Source: Bog-473 sp963817735
GTDB lineage: Bacteria; Actinomycetota; Acidimicrobiia; Acidimicrobiales; RAAP-2
Assembly (NCBI GenBank): GCA_963817735.1
Contig: CAWFPP010000003.1
Span: forward strand, 248,001 to 312,000
Direction of reading: 5' to 3'
DNA length: 64,000 nt
Shown: positions 57,479 through 64,000 of the stretch, piece after piece
How the letters are laid out: each line of letters opens with the position of its first letter
How positions within the stretch are numbered: the stretch's first letter is position 1
Program-made: the position numbers and the translations under genes
Notes under the pieces: generated by a model
What the model was told of the DNA's origin: nothing
The model's database searches: none
Seen by the model: the letters and a program-made list of their open reading frames with translations, nothing else

Positions 57479-57871
57479 CTACCGCTTGGAGTACTGCGGC
57501 GCCTTGCGGGCCTTCTTCAGGCCGTACTTCTTGGACTCCTTCTCGCGGGCGTCGCGGGTGAGAAGGCCGGAACGCTTGAGCGCGCCCCGCAGCTCCGGGT
57601 CGATCTCGCACAGGCTGCGAGCGATGCCGAGGCGCATGGCGCCGGCCTGCCCCGAGATCCCTCCCCCGTCGATGGTGGCGTCGATGTCGTAGGACTCTGT
57701 CGTGTTGGTGACCCGCAGCGGCTCGGTCACCAGCATGCGGTGGGTGGCCGAGGTGAAGTAACGCTCGATCGGGAGCTTGTTCACCGTGATGGCGCCTTGG
57801 CCGGCGCGGAAGCGCACGCGCGCCACGGCCTGCTTGCGGCGTCCGGTGGTCTGGGTCATTGGTGCGGGCAT
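57479..57871 (-). CDS. rpsI: 30S ribosomal protein S9
   Basis: A 130-residue S9. TGRRKQAVARVRF, GGGISGQAGAMRLGIARSL and the basic closing KKARKAPQYSKR, which reaches the ribosomal P site, are diagnostic. It follows rplM by 45 bases. Translation may begin at M1 or M5; both fit. Confidence 0.97.
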   Translation of the reverse strand: MPAPMTQTTGRRKQAVARVRFRAGQGAITVNKLPIERYFTSATHRMLVTEPLRVTNTTESYDIDATIDGGGISGQAGAMRLGIARSLCEIDPELRGALKRSGLLTRDAREKESKKYGLKKARKAPQYSKR

Positions 57872-57916
57872 GAAGAGGGTGATGTCCTTCCTGGGTGCGT
57901 CGGCCGGGGCGCGGGA

Positions 57917-58366
57917 TCAGCCGGCGCGACGGGCCTGGGGCAGTTCGAGCGGCTCGGGCTTCTGGGCCGAGTGCGGATGGTCGGGGCCGGCGTACACCTG
58001 CAGCTTGGAGAGCATCTGGCGGCCGAGGGTGTTCTTGGGCAGCATGCCCCGCACGGAACGGCGGATCAGCTCGGCGGGCTTCTCCTCGAGCAGCTTGGCG
58101 TACGTAGTGGAGCGCAGGCCGCCCGGGTAGCCGCTGTGGCGGTAGGCCAGCTTGGAGGCGGCCTTGTCCGAGGTGAGGATCACCTTGTCCGCGTTGACCA
58201 CGATCACATGGTCGCCGGTGTCGACGTGAGGGGCGAAGTAGGGACGATGCTTGCCGCGCAGGATCGCCGCCACCGAGGAGGCCAGGCGCCCGAGGACGAG
58301 CCCGTCGGCGTCGACGACGAACCACGTCCTCTGTATCTCGGTGACCTTCGGTGAAAATGTGCGCAC
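57917..58366 (-). CDS. rplM: 50S ribosomal protein L13
   Basis: A 149-residue L13. RTFSPKVTEIQRTWFVVDADG, GRLASSVAAILRGKHRPYFAPH and RGMLPKNTLGRQMLSKLQVYAG are family motifs. GTG at 58366 gives the standard N-terminus; an ATG six codons upstream is an alternative. It is the first gene after a strong candidate promoter and precedes rpsI, glmM and glmS. Confidence 0.96.
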   Translation of the reverse strand: MRTFSPKVTEIQRTWFVVDADGLVLGRLASSVAAILRGKHRPYFAPHVDTGDHVIVVNADKVILTSDKAASKLAYRHSGYPGGLRSTTYAKLLEEKPAELIRRSVRGMLPKNTLGRQMLSKLQVYAGPDHPHSAQKPEPLELPQARRAG

Positions 58367-58466
58367 AAGACCGATCTTTCGCATCCGCGTGGTGGGCGAG
58401 ACTGCCTCCGGACCTGGGTCCCGGGACGGGCTCAACGGTCCCGGGGGTCCCGAGAGCCGACGTACC

Positions 58467-58495
58467 AGGATAGGGCCCCCGGCAGAGGGGGGCAA
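58467..58495 (-). promoter_or_regulatory. Promoter of rplM-rpsI-glmM operon
   Basis: A minus-strand -35 TTGCCC and -10 TATCCT are 17 bases apart. The leader to the L13 start would be about 95 bases, long enough for autogenous control by a ribosomal protein, though no specific structure was identified. Confidence 0.55.
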
Positions 58496-58509
58496 GCCGC
58501 CGGGCGGGT

Positions 58510-59358
58510 TCAGGCGGCCGGGTCCTCTCCGCCGGGGCCATAGGTGACCGACACCAGGCAGAGCCCGTGCGCCGGGGCCGGATCGGGCATGCGGTGACGG
58601 GTCACCGCCCGCAGCCGCTCCATGAGGCCGGCGGCGTTCTCCCGGCCCCGGCCCACCTCGACCAGGCTGCCTACCAGGGAGCGGACCATCTGGTGGCAGA
58701 AGGAGGCGGCGGTGATGTCGAAGCGGAGCAGCCGGGTCGCCTTCGTGGCGCCGTCGGCATCGGTCGCTTCCCTTCCCCCGTCGATGCTCCAGCGGGCCGT
58801 CGTCACCCGGCGGAGAAGGGGCTGGGCCGGGTCCGAGCCCACGGGCCGGCGGCAGAACGAGCGGAAGTCGTGCGTGCCGAGGAAGACGTCCGAGGCGCCC
58901 CTCATGGAGTTGAGGTCGAGCGGGTCGCGCACGTGCCAGGCCACGGGCGCCAGCAGGGGGTCGGGGGCGGGGGCGTTCCAGACGAGATACCGGTAGGTCC
59001 GGGCGGTGGCCGAGCGGCGGGCGTCGAATTCCATGCCCACGGCTTCGGCCTGGCGGACGACGATCTCGGGGGCCAGCTGGCGGTTCAGGGCGCGGGCCAG
59101 CCCGACCCCGTCGTAGTGGAAGTCGGCCGGGAGGTCGACGTGGACCACCTGCCCCCGGGCATGCACGCCGGCGTCGGTCCGGCCGGCACAGGTGATGGCC
59201 GGCGCCTGGTCGAGCCGGGCCGTCCGCCCGAGCGCCAGGCGCAGCGCGCCGGCCACGGTCGGGACCTCGGGCTGAGCGGCGAAGCCCCGGAAGGCCGCAC
59301 CGTCGTAGGCGATCAGGAGCCTCCAGCGCTGCAGGGCAGCGCCGGCGGGTTGCTCCAC
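58510..59358 (-). CDS. truA: tRNA pseudouridine(38-40) synthase
   Basis: A 282-residue TruA. The catalytic Asp lies in CAGRTDAGVHARGQ. YDGAAFRGFAAQP near the N-terminus (ordinarily YDGxxFxGWQ, with Phe-Ala here), RTYRYLVWN and SFCHQMVRSLVGSLVEVG are family motifs. It modifies the anticodon stem-loop of tRNAs. GTG lies two bases after the rplQ stop, the usual arrangement. A 125-base gap holding a promoter separates it from rplM. Confidence 0.94.
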   Translation of the reverse strand: MEQPAGAALQRWRLLIAYDGAAFRGFAAQPEVPTVAGALRLALGRTARLDQAPAITCAGRTDAGVHARGQVVHVDLPADFHYDGVGLARALNRQLAPEIVVRQAEAVGMEFDARRSATARTYRYLVWNAPAPDPLLAPVAWHVRDPLDLNSMRGASDVFLGTHDFRSFCRRPVGSDPAQPLLRRVTTARWSIDGGREATDADGATKATRLLRFDITAASFCHQMVRSLVGSLVEVGRGRENAAGLMERLRAVTRHRMPDPAPAHGLCLVSVTYGPGGEDPAA

Positions 59359-59360
59359 CC

Positions 59361-59714
59361 CTAGACGAACTCGATCCGCGCCATCGGCGCGTTGTCACCC
59401 GGGCGCGGGCCCAGCTTGAGGATGCGGGTGTAGCCGCCGGGCCGCTCGGAGTAGCGGGGCCCGATCTCCTCGAAGAGCTTGTGCGCCATGTCCTTGTCCC
59501 GGATGAGGGAGACCACGTTGCGGTGGTTGGCCAGGCCGCCCTTGCGCGCGGCGGTGACGCACTTCTCCGCGACCGGGCGCAGGGCCTTGGCCTTGGCCTC
59601 GGTGGTCACGATGGACTCCGCCGCGATGAGCGAGGCCACCAGGTTCCCCATCATCGCCTTCTGGTGCGCCGAGGAGCCGCCGAAGCGGCGGCCGCGCTTG
59701 GGGGTTGCCTGCAT
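59361..59714 (-). CDS. rplQ: 50S ribosomal protein L17
   Basis: A 117-residue L17. RRFGGSSAHQKAMMGNLVASLI, KAKALRPVAEKCVT and the ending RPGDNAPMARIEFV are standard, near the exit tunnel. It starts six bases after rpoA, and truA follows at once. Confidence 0.97.
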   Translation of the reverse strand: MQATPKRGRRFGGSSAHQKAMMGNLVASLIAAESIVTTEAKAKALRPVAEKCVTAARKGGLANHRNVVSLIRDKDMAHKLFEEIGPRYSERPGGYTRILKLGPRPGDNAPMARIEFV

Positions 59715-59720
59715 GGCGGC

Positions 59721-60659
59721 TCAGTCCCTCGTGCGGAGCGACAGCCCGCGCTCGTCGAGGCGTTGCACGACCTCGTCGGCCGACTTCTGGCCGAAGTTGG
59801 TGATGGCCAGCAGGTCCTCCATGGTGCGCTCGACCAGCTCGCCGATCGTGTTGATCTGCGCCCGCTTCAGGCAGTTGCGCGGGCGCTCGGAGAGGTCCAG
59901 CTCCTCGATGCGCAGGTCGAGGTCGGGTGAGCCGCTCTGCGTCGTGCCGGTGTCACCGAGCTCGAGACCCTGTGGGGCCTCCTCGAGGTCGGCCACCAGC
60001 GAGACCAGGTTGCGCAGGGTGTCACCGGCGGAGGCCAGCGCCTCGCGGGGCGAGATGGTCCCGTCGGTCTCGATGTCGAGCACCAGGCGGTCGTAGTTGG
60101 TCGACTGCTCCACCCGCACCGGCTCGATGTCGAAGGTGACCCGGTGGACGGGCGAGAAGATGGAGTCGATCGGGATGACGCCGATGGTCGAGGACTTCTT
60201 GTTCTTGTCCGCCGAGGCGTAGCCGCGGCCCCGCTCGACCGTCACGTCGACGGCGAGGCGGCCCTTGGCGTTCACCGAAGCGATGTGCAGGTCGGGGTTG
60301 AGGATCTCGACGTCGGAGGTCACCTGCAGGTCGGCCGCCGTGGCGTCGGCCGGGCCGCGCACGTCGAGACGCAGGGTCACCGGCTCGTCGGACTGCACCC
60401 GGACCAGCAGGTCCTTGAGGTTGAGGATGATGTCGGTGACATCCTCCTTGACGCCGGGCAGCGTGGTGAATTCGTGGAGCGCCTCGTCGAAGCGGAGCTG
60501 GGTCACGGCGCCGCCCGGGATGGACGAGAGCAGCGTGCGCCGCAGCGAGTTGCCGAGCGTGGTGCCGAAGCCCGGGTCGAGCGGGCCGATGGCGAACCGC
60601 TGCCTATTGTTCTGCTCCTCGTCGACGTTCTCGACGGTCGGCCGTTGGATGATCAGCAT
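59721..60659 (-). CDS. rpoA: RNA polymerase alpha subunit
   Basis: A 312-residue alpha subunit. The N-terminal assembly domain has PLDPGFGTTLGNSLRRTLLSS and the GVKEDVTDIILNLK stretch. A flexible linker (about 225-245) leads to the C-terminal domain (ELDLSERPRNCLKRAQINTI, then FGQKSADEVVQRL), which contacts UP elements and activators. It lies in the S13-S11-S4-alpha-L17 operon. Confidence 0.97.
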   Translation of the reverse strand: MLIIQRPTVENVDEEQNNRQRFAIGPLDPGFGTTLGNSLRRTLLSSIPGGAVTQLRFDEALHEFTTLPGVKEDVTDIILNLKDLLVRVQSDEPVTLRLDVRGPADATAADLQVTSDVEILNPDLHIASVNAKGRLAVDVTVERGRGYASADKNKKSSTIGVIPIDSIFSPVHRVTFDIEPVRVEQSTNYDRLVLDIETDGTISPREALASAGDTLRNLVSLVADLEEAPQGLELGDTGTTQSGSPDLDLRIEELDLSERPRNCLKRAQINTIGELVERTMEDLLAITNFGQKSADEVVQRLDERGLSLRTRD

Positions 60660-60688
60660 GGTGGGTACTCCTGTTGCAGGGGACGGGG

Positions 60689-61336
60689 CTACTTCGAGTA
60701 GAGCTCGACGATCAACTGCTCCTGAATGGGCTCGTCGATGTGCTCACGGAGTGGCGGGTTGAGGATGTTGACCGAGAATCCGGCGTCGCCGGTCTCGAGC
60801 CAGGCGGGGGTCTGGCGCTCCAGCGTGTCCATGTTGCGGCGGACCAGGAAATTGCCACGGGTCGCCTCGCGCAGCACGACCTTCTCGCCGGTGCGCACCC
60901 GGTAGCTCGGGATGGTGACCCTCTTGCCGTTCACGGTCACGTGCCCGTGGCGCACGAACTGGCGGGCCTGGCGCCGGCTGGCGCCCCAGCCGGCCCGGAA
61001 GACGACGTTGTCGAGGCGGAGCTCCAGGTTGCGCAACAGGTTCTCACCGGTGATGCCACCCTGGCGGTTGGCCTCCTCGTACATGTTGCGGAACTGCTTC
61101 TCCAGAATGCCGTAGATGCGGCGCGCCTTCTGCTTCTCACGCAGCTGGGCCAGGTACTCGGAGCCCTGGCGCATGCGGTCGCGGCCGTGCTCGCCCGGCG
61201 GGTAGGCGCGGCTGTGGCGGTCGGTGACCGCCTCGGAGACCGGGCACTTGAGCGAGTAGCAGCGCTCGCCCTTCAGGAACAGCTTGGTCCGCTCGCGCCG
61301 GCAGAGGCGGCAGACGGGACCGGTGTATCGAGCCAT
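60689..61336 (-). CDS. rpsD: 30S ribosomal protein S4 (zinc-binding form)
   Basis: A 215-residue S4. An N-terminal four-cysteine zinc site (CRLC, then CYSLKC) marks the C+ form. RQGSEYLAQLREKQKARRIYG and the S4 RNA-binding motif (RLDNVVFRAG, RQARQFVRHGHVTVNG) follow. It nucleates 30S assembly and often autoregulates its operon. The C-terminal end is slightly long but regular. Confidence 0.97.
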   Translation of the reverse strand: MARYTGPVCRLCRRERTKLFLKGERCYSLKCPVSEAVTDRHSRAYPPGEHGRDRMRQGSEYLAQLREKQKARRIYGILEKQFRNMYEEANRQGGITGENLLRNLELRLDNVVFRAGWGASRRQARQFVRHGHVTVNGKRVTIPSYRVRTGEKVVLREATRGNFLVRRNMDTLERQTPAWLETGDAGFSVNILNPPLREHIDEPIQEQLIVELYSK

Positions 61337-61356
61337 GGTTCTTCTTCCTCTTCGGC

Positions 61357-61758
61357 CTAGACCCGGCGCCGCTTCTTGGGGCGGCAGCCGTTGTGCGGGA
61401 TCGGGGTGACGTCCTTGATGCCGACGACCTCGATGCCCACTGCGGCGAGCGACCGGATGGCGGTCTCGCGGCCCGATCCGGGCCCCCGGACGAGGACGTC
61501 CACCTTGCGCACCCCGTGCTCCATGGCCCGCTTGGCGCAGGCCTCGGCAGCCAGCTGGGCGGCGAAGGGGGTGGACTTGCGCGAGCCCTTGAAGCCGACG
61601 TTGCCCGCCGAGGCCCAGGCGAGGATGTTCCCCTCGGGGTCGGCGATGGAGACGATCGTGTTGTTGAAGGAGCTCTTGATGTGCGCCACGCCGTAGGCGA
61701 CGTTCTTGCGCTCCTTGCGCCGGGGACGGCGGACGCCGGGCTTTGCGGACTTGGGCAC
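61357..61758 (-). CDS. rpsK: 30S ribosomal protein S11
   Basis: A 133-residue S11. ANIKSSFNNT-like AHIKSSFNNTIVSIAD, SAGNVGFKGSRKSTPFAAQ, GPGSGRETAIRSL and the basic ending NGCRPKKRRRV are diagnostic. The GTG start shares one base with the rpsM stop (TAGTG), so the two are coupled. Confidence 0.97.
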   Translation of the reverse strand: MPKSAKPGVRRPRRKERKNVAYGVAHIKSSFNNTIVSIADPEGNILAWASAGNVGFKGSRKSTPFAAQLAAEACAKRAMEHGVRKVDVLVRGPGSGRETAIRSLAAVGIEVVGIKDVTPIPHNGCRPKKRRRV

Positions 61759-62135
61759 TACTTCTTCACCTTCTTCTTGCCGGCCACCGTCTTCTTGGGG
61801 CCCTTGCGGGTGCGGGCGTTGGTGTGGGTGCGCTGGCCGTGGACCGGCAGGCCCTTGCGGTGGCGCACTCCCTGGTAGCAGTTGATCTCCATCTTCCGCT
61901 TGATGTCCTGGGAGACGTCGCGGCGGAGGTCACCCTCGACCCGGAAGTTGGCGTCGATGTAGGTGCGGAGGCGGGCGACCTCCTCATCGGTCAGGTCACG
62001 GACCCGGGTGGACGGGTTCACGTCCGAGGCCTGGCAGATCTGTGTCGAGAGCGTCGGACCGATGCCGTAGATATAGGTCAGCGAGATCTCAAGCCGCTTC
62101 TCACGCGGGATGTCCACTCCGGAAATTCGGGCCAT
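61758..62135 (-). CDS. rpsM: 30S ribosomal protein S13
   Basis: A 125-residue S13. MARISGVDIPREKRLEISLTY, YGIGPTLSTQIC and the basic RHRKGLPVHGQRTHTNARTRKGP tail region in the 30S head are typical. It follows rpmJ by 13 bases. Confidence 0.97.
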   Translation of the reverse strand: MARISGVDIPREKRLEISLTYIYGIGPTLSTQICQASDVNPSTRVRDLTDEEVARLRTYIDANFRVEGDLRRDVSQDIKRKMEINCYQGVRHRKGLPVHGQRTHTNARTRKGPKKTVAGKKKVKK

Positions 62136-62148
62136 CTATCTTCCTCTC

Positions 62149-62262
62149 CTAGCCCTGCCGCTGCTTGTGGCGCGGGTTATCGCAGATCACCCGTACCACG
62201 CCGCGGCGCCGGATGACCTTGCACTTCTCACAGATCGGCTTCACGCTCGGCCGAACCTTCAC
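62149..62262 (-). CDS. rpmJ: 50S ribosomal protein L36
   Basis: A 37-residue L36 with a GTG start. KVRPSVKPICEKCKVIRRR and the later VICDNPRHKQRQG carry the zinc ligands (Cys11, Cys14, Cys27 and His32), the C+ form. It lies between infA and rpsM, its normal place. It is easily missed by length-limited gene finding. Confidence 0.96.
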   Translation of the reverse strand: MKVRPSVKPICEKCKVIRRRGVVRVICDNPRHKQRQG

Positions 62263-62280
62263 TTGAATCGCCGTCCTTAC

Positions 62281-62505
62281 TTACTTGTACCGGTAGGTGA
62301 TCCGACCCCGGTTGAGGTCATACGGAGTGATCTCGACCTGCACCTTGTCCCCTGGCAGGATGCGGATGCGGTGCATCCGCATCTTCCCCGAGCTGTGCGC
62401 CAGCACCTTGTGTCCGTTCTCCAGCTCGACGCGGAACATGGCATTGGGCAGTGGCTCGACCACCGTGCCCTCGAGCACGATGGCGTCTTCCTTGGGCTTG
62501 GGCAG
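62281..62505 (-). CDS. infA: Translation initiation factor IF-1
   Basis: A 74-residue IF-1. GTVVEPLPNAMFRVELENGH, VLAHSSGKMRMHRIRILPGD and the ending PYDLNRGRITYRYK are diagnostic. No ATG, GTG or TTG stands at the expected start. The codon there is CTG, preceded six bases away by AGGAG, so a rare CTG start or a base error is likely. The next in-frame GTG would delete about ten conserved residues. Confidence 0.93.
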   Translation of the reverse strand: MPKPKEDAIVLEGTVVEPLPNAMFRVELENGHKVLAHSSGKMRMHRIRILPGDKVQVEITPYDLNRGRITYRYK

Positions 62506-62647
62506 GTGACTCTCTCCTGATCTTTCGTTCTTGTGGGTGCTGCCCCGACCACACCGGTGGCGCGAGGCCGGAACGGGGCGGAATCGGGTGTGGCTGCCGG
62601 CCAGCACACCCCCGCGGGGACGCACCAGGTCCAAGAGCCAGCGAATA

Positions 62648-62676
62648 AGTCTACCGCATCCGGCCGAGATTTCCAG
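62648..62676 (-). promoter_or_regulatory. Putative infA-rpmJ-rpsM operon promoter
   Basis: A minus-strand -10 TAGACT and a weak -35 CTGGAA are 17 bases apart in the 214-base gap between map and infA. The leader would be about 135 bases. Nothing else was recognised in the gap. Confidence 0.45.
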
Positions 62677-62719
62677 CCGGCGTTTACGAAAGCCCTGGCC
62701 CGGCCCTGAATCCGGGTCG

Positions 62720-63460
62720 CTAGGGCAGGGTGAAGACCTCCGGGCCGTCGGGGGTGACGGCGATGGTGTGCTCGAAGTGGGCCGAGAGACTCCCGTCGGC
62801 CGTGACCACGCTCCAATTGTCGTCGAGCAGCAGGGTCTCGGGCGAGCCGACGTTGACCATGGGCTCGACGGCGAAGACGTTCCCGGTCTTGAGGGTGGGG
62901 CCCCTGCTGCCCGGCCAGTAGTTGGGGACCTGGGGCTGCTCGTGCATGGCCGTCCCGATGGCGTGGCCCACGTACTCCCTGACCACGCTGAAGCCTGCCG
63001 CCTCGGCCACGTCCTGCACCGCCCGGCCGATCTCGTTGAGCGAGTTGCCCTTGGTCATCTGCTCGATCCCGGCCCACAGGCTCCGCTCGGTCACCTCCAG
63101 CAGCTTCTGGGCCTCCTTGGAGATGGTGCCGATGCCCATGGTGAAGGCGGCGTCGCCGTGGTAGCCCTCGATGATGGCGCCGCAGTCGATGGAGAGGATG
63201 TCCCCCTCCTCCAACACGTACCCGCCCGGGATGCCGTGCACGATCATGGAGTTCGGAGACGTGCAGATCACGGCCGGGAAGCCGTGGTAGTTGAGGAAGT
63301 TCGAGGTGGCTTGGCGGCGGTCCAGGACCTCCCGGGCCACCTTGTCCAGCTCCAGCGTCGTCACGCCCGGCTTGGCCGCCGCCCGGGTCTTCTCGTGCAT
63401 CTCAGCCACGACCTTGCCGGCGCGGCGCATCTTGGCCAGCTCGTCGTCGTTTCGCCTCAC
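62720..63460 (-). CDS. map: Methionine aminopeptidase, type I
   Basis: A 246-residue enzyme removing the first methionine. The metal ligands are Asp92, Asp103, His166, Glu199 and Glu230 (SIDCGAI, HGDAAFT, GHAIGTAMHE, AVEPMV, HFEHTIAV), with substrate-site His75. There is no N-terminal zinc extension. GTG overlaps the adk stop (GTGA). It lies in the standard adk-map-infA order. Confidence 0.96.
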   Translation of the reverse strand: MRRNDDELAKMRRAGKVVAEMHEKTRAAAKPGVTTLELDKVAREVLDRRQATSNFLNYHGFPAVICTSPNSMIVHGIPGGYVLEEGDILSIDCGAIIEGYHGDAAFTMGIGTISKEAQKLLEVTERSLWAGIEQMTKGNSLNEIGRAVQDVAEAAGFSVVREYVGHAIGTAMHEQPQVPNYWPGSRGPTLKTGNVFAVEPMVNVGSPETLLLDDNWSVVTADGSLSAHFEHTIAVTPDGPEVFTLP

Positions 63461-64000
63461 CGGTCCGCCTCGCCCTTCATCTGCTGGCGTAGCGCGTCGA
63501 TGGCCCCGACCACGCGGCGGGTCACCGCATCGGGCGAGCCCGTGCCGTTGATCTCGGCCAGGAGGTTGCGCTGCTTGTACCAGTCGAGCAACGGGGCCGT
63601 CTCCTCCTCGTAGAGCTTGAGCCGGCGCCCGATCGCCTCCTCGGTGTCGTCCTCCCGCTGCACCACCTCGCCACCGCAGACGTCGCACGTCCAGTTCACC
63701 AGCGGCGGTGCGGCCGTCGAGTAGTTGGCACCGCAGTCCACGCACACCCGGCGCGAGGCCAGGCGCTTCATGACCAGGTTGGTGGGGACCTGCAGGTCGA
63801 TCACGATGTCGAGGCCCCATGGCTGGACGATCTTGTCGAGCGATTCCGCCTGCACCGTGGTGCGCGGGCAGCCGTCGAGCACGAAGCCGCGCCCCGTGGT
63901 GTCGCGCTCGGTGAGGCGGACCCCCACCATCTCCATAACCATCTCGTCGGGGATGAGCTCACCCTGCTCCATCAGGGAGTGGGCGCGCTGGCCGAGCGGT
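63457..64000 (-). CDS. adk: Adenylate kinase (N-terminus outside window)
   Basis: The C-terminal 180 residues of adenylate kinase, running off the right edge without a start. GFVLDGCPRTTVQAESLD is the AMP-binding segment. The lid carries a four-cysteine zinc site (CVDCGANY, then CDVCGGE). RRLKLYEEETAPLLDWYKQR follows. The P-loop lies outside the window. The lid is typical of Gram-positive enzymes. secY would be expected next upstream. Confidence 0.95.
   Translation of the reverse strand, partial: PLGQRAHSLMEQGELIPDEMVMEMVGVRLTERDTTGRGFVLDGCPRTTVQAESLDKIVQPWGLDIVIDLQVPTNLVMKRLASRRVCVDCGANYSTAAPPLVNWTCDVCGGEVVQREDDTEEAIGRRLKLYEEETAPLLDWYKQRNLLAEINGTGSPDAVTRRVVGAIDALRQQMKGEADR

Overview
The window is about 64 kb of very GC-rich DNA with many GTG starts, dense gene packing and frequent 1-4 base stop/start overlaps. 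It looks like the chromosome of a high-GC actinobacterium. Pointers are the gene order adk-map-infA-rpmJ-rpsM-rpsK-rpsD-rpoA-rplQ-truA-rplM-rpsI-glmM, a GuaB3-type IMPDH-like protein beside guaA, pcrA next to sucCD, an F420-type (Ddn-like) nitroreductase and a CIRCE-controlled groESL. The class Acidimicrobiia is my guess; the sequence alone does not prove it. No tRNA, rRNA, CRISPR array, insertion sequence, phage or attachment site was seen, and no stretch over 300 bases lacks a gene.

Layout. 1-2 kb: a truncated ChlI-type AAA+ ATPase and a LysR regulator divergent from a three-subunit succinate dehydrogenase (anchor, flavoprotein, iron-sulfur). 5.7-10 kb: small accessory genes (SCP2-like protein, SDR, two orphan small proteins, a TetR/Ddn pair with a palindrome-loaded promoter, a GNAT). 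10-15.7 kb, minus strand: DinB-like, Gfo/Idh/MocA and ACT proteins, then a transglutaminase/alpha-E/circularly permuted ATP-grasp cluster riddled with single-base indels. 15.8-24.4 kb: mdh and icd (icd apparently leaderless), a toxin-antitoxin-like pair under a perfect 14-bp inverted repeat, one-carbon and purine genes (purN-purH-folD-cupin-metF) and a potassium channel. 25.4-33.2 kb: a minus-strand run guaB3-guaA-pcrA-B12 domain-sucC-sucD. 33.4-40.3 kb: mixed genes, ending in three exported proteins, including a large phosphoesterase with a Pho-box-like upstream repeat. 40.5-42.7 kb: groES-groEL with CIRCE. 42.8-47.8 kb, plus strand: an exported protein, then an alpha-glucosidase, UGT glycosyltransferase and methyltransferase. 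47.8-64 kb, minus strand: an aldo/keto reductase, then the housekeeping block rimI-tsaB-tsaE-udg-alr-nnr-acpS-glmS-glmM-rpsI-rplM-truA-rplQ-rpoA-rpsD-rpsK-rpsM-rpmJ-infA-map-adk, leaving the window inside adk.

How the genes fit together. Succinate dehydrogenase, malate dehydrogenase, isocitrate dehydrogenase and succinyl-CoA ligase give a large part of the TCA cycle. PurN, PurH, GuaA and GuaB3 with FolD and MetF join purine and folate metabolism. The right end couples ribosome assembly and transcription to cell-wall precursor supply (GlmS, GlmM, Alr) and tRNA t6A modification.

Caution on sequence quality. At least 18 single-base shifts break otherwise conserved proteins. About 12 lie in the 3.4-kb transglutaminase/ATP-grasp cluster; the others are in groEL (2), tsaB, the UGT, the phosphoesterase tail and the 42.9-kb gene. 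Many fall in short G or C runs, so base-calling or assembly error is a serious alternative to real gene decay. No single convincing new system is visible. The best candidates for follow-up are the palindrome-controlled nucleotidyltransferase pair, the exported phosphatase region and the glucosidase/UGT/methyltransferase group.
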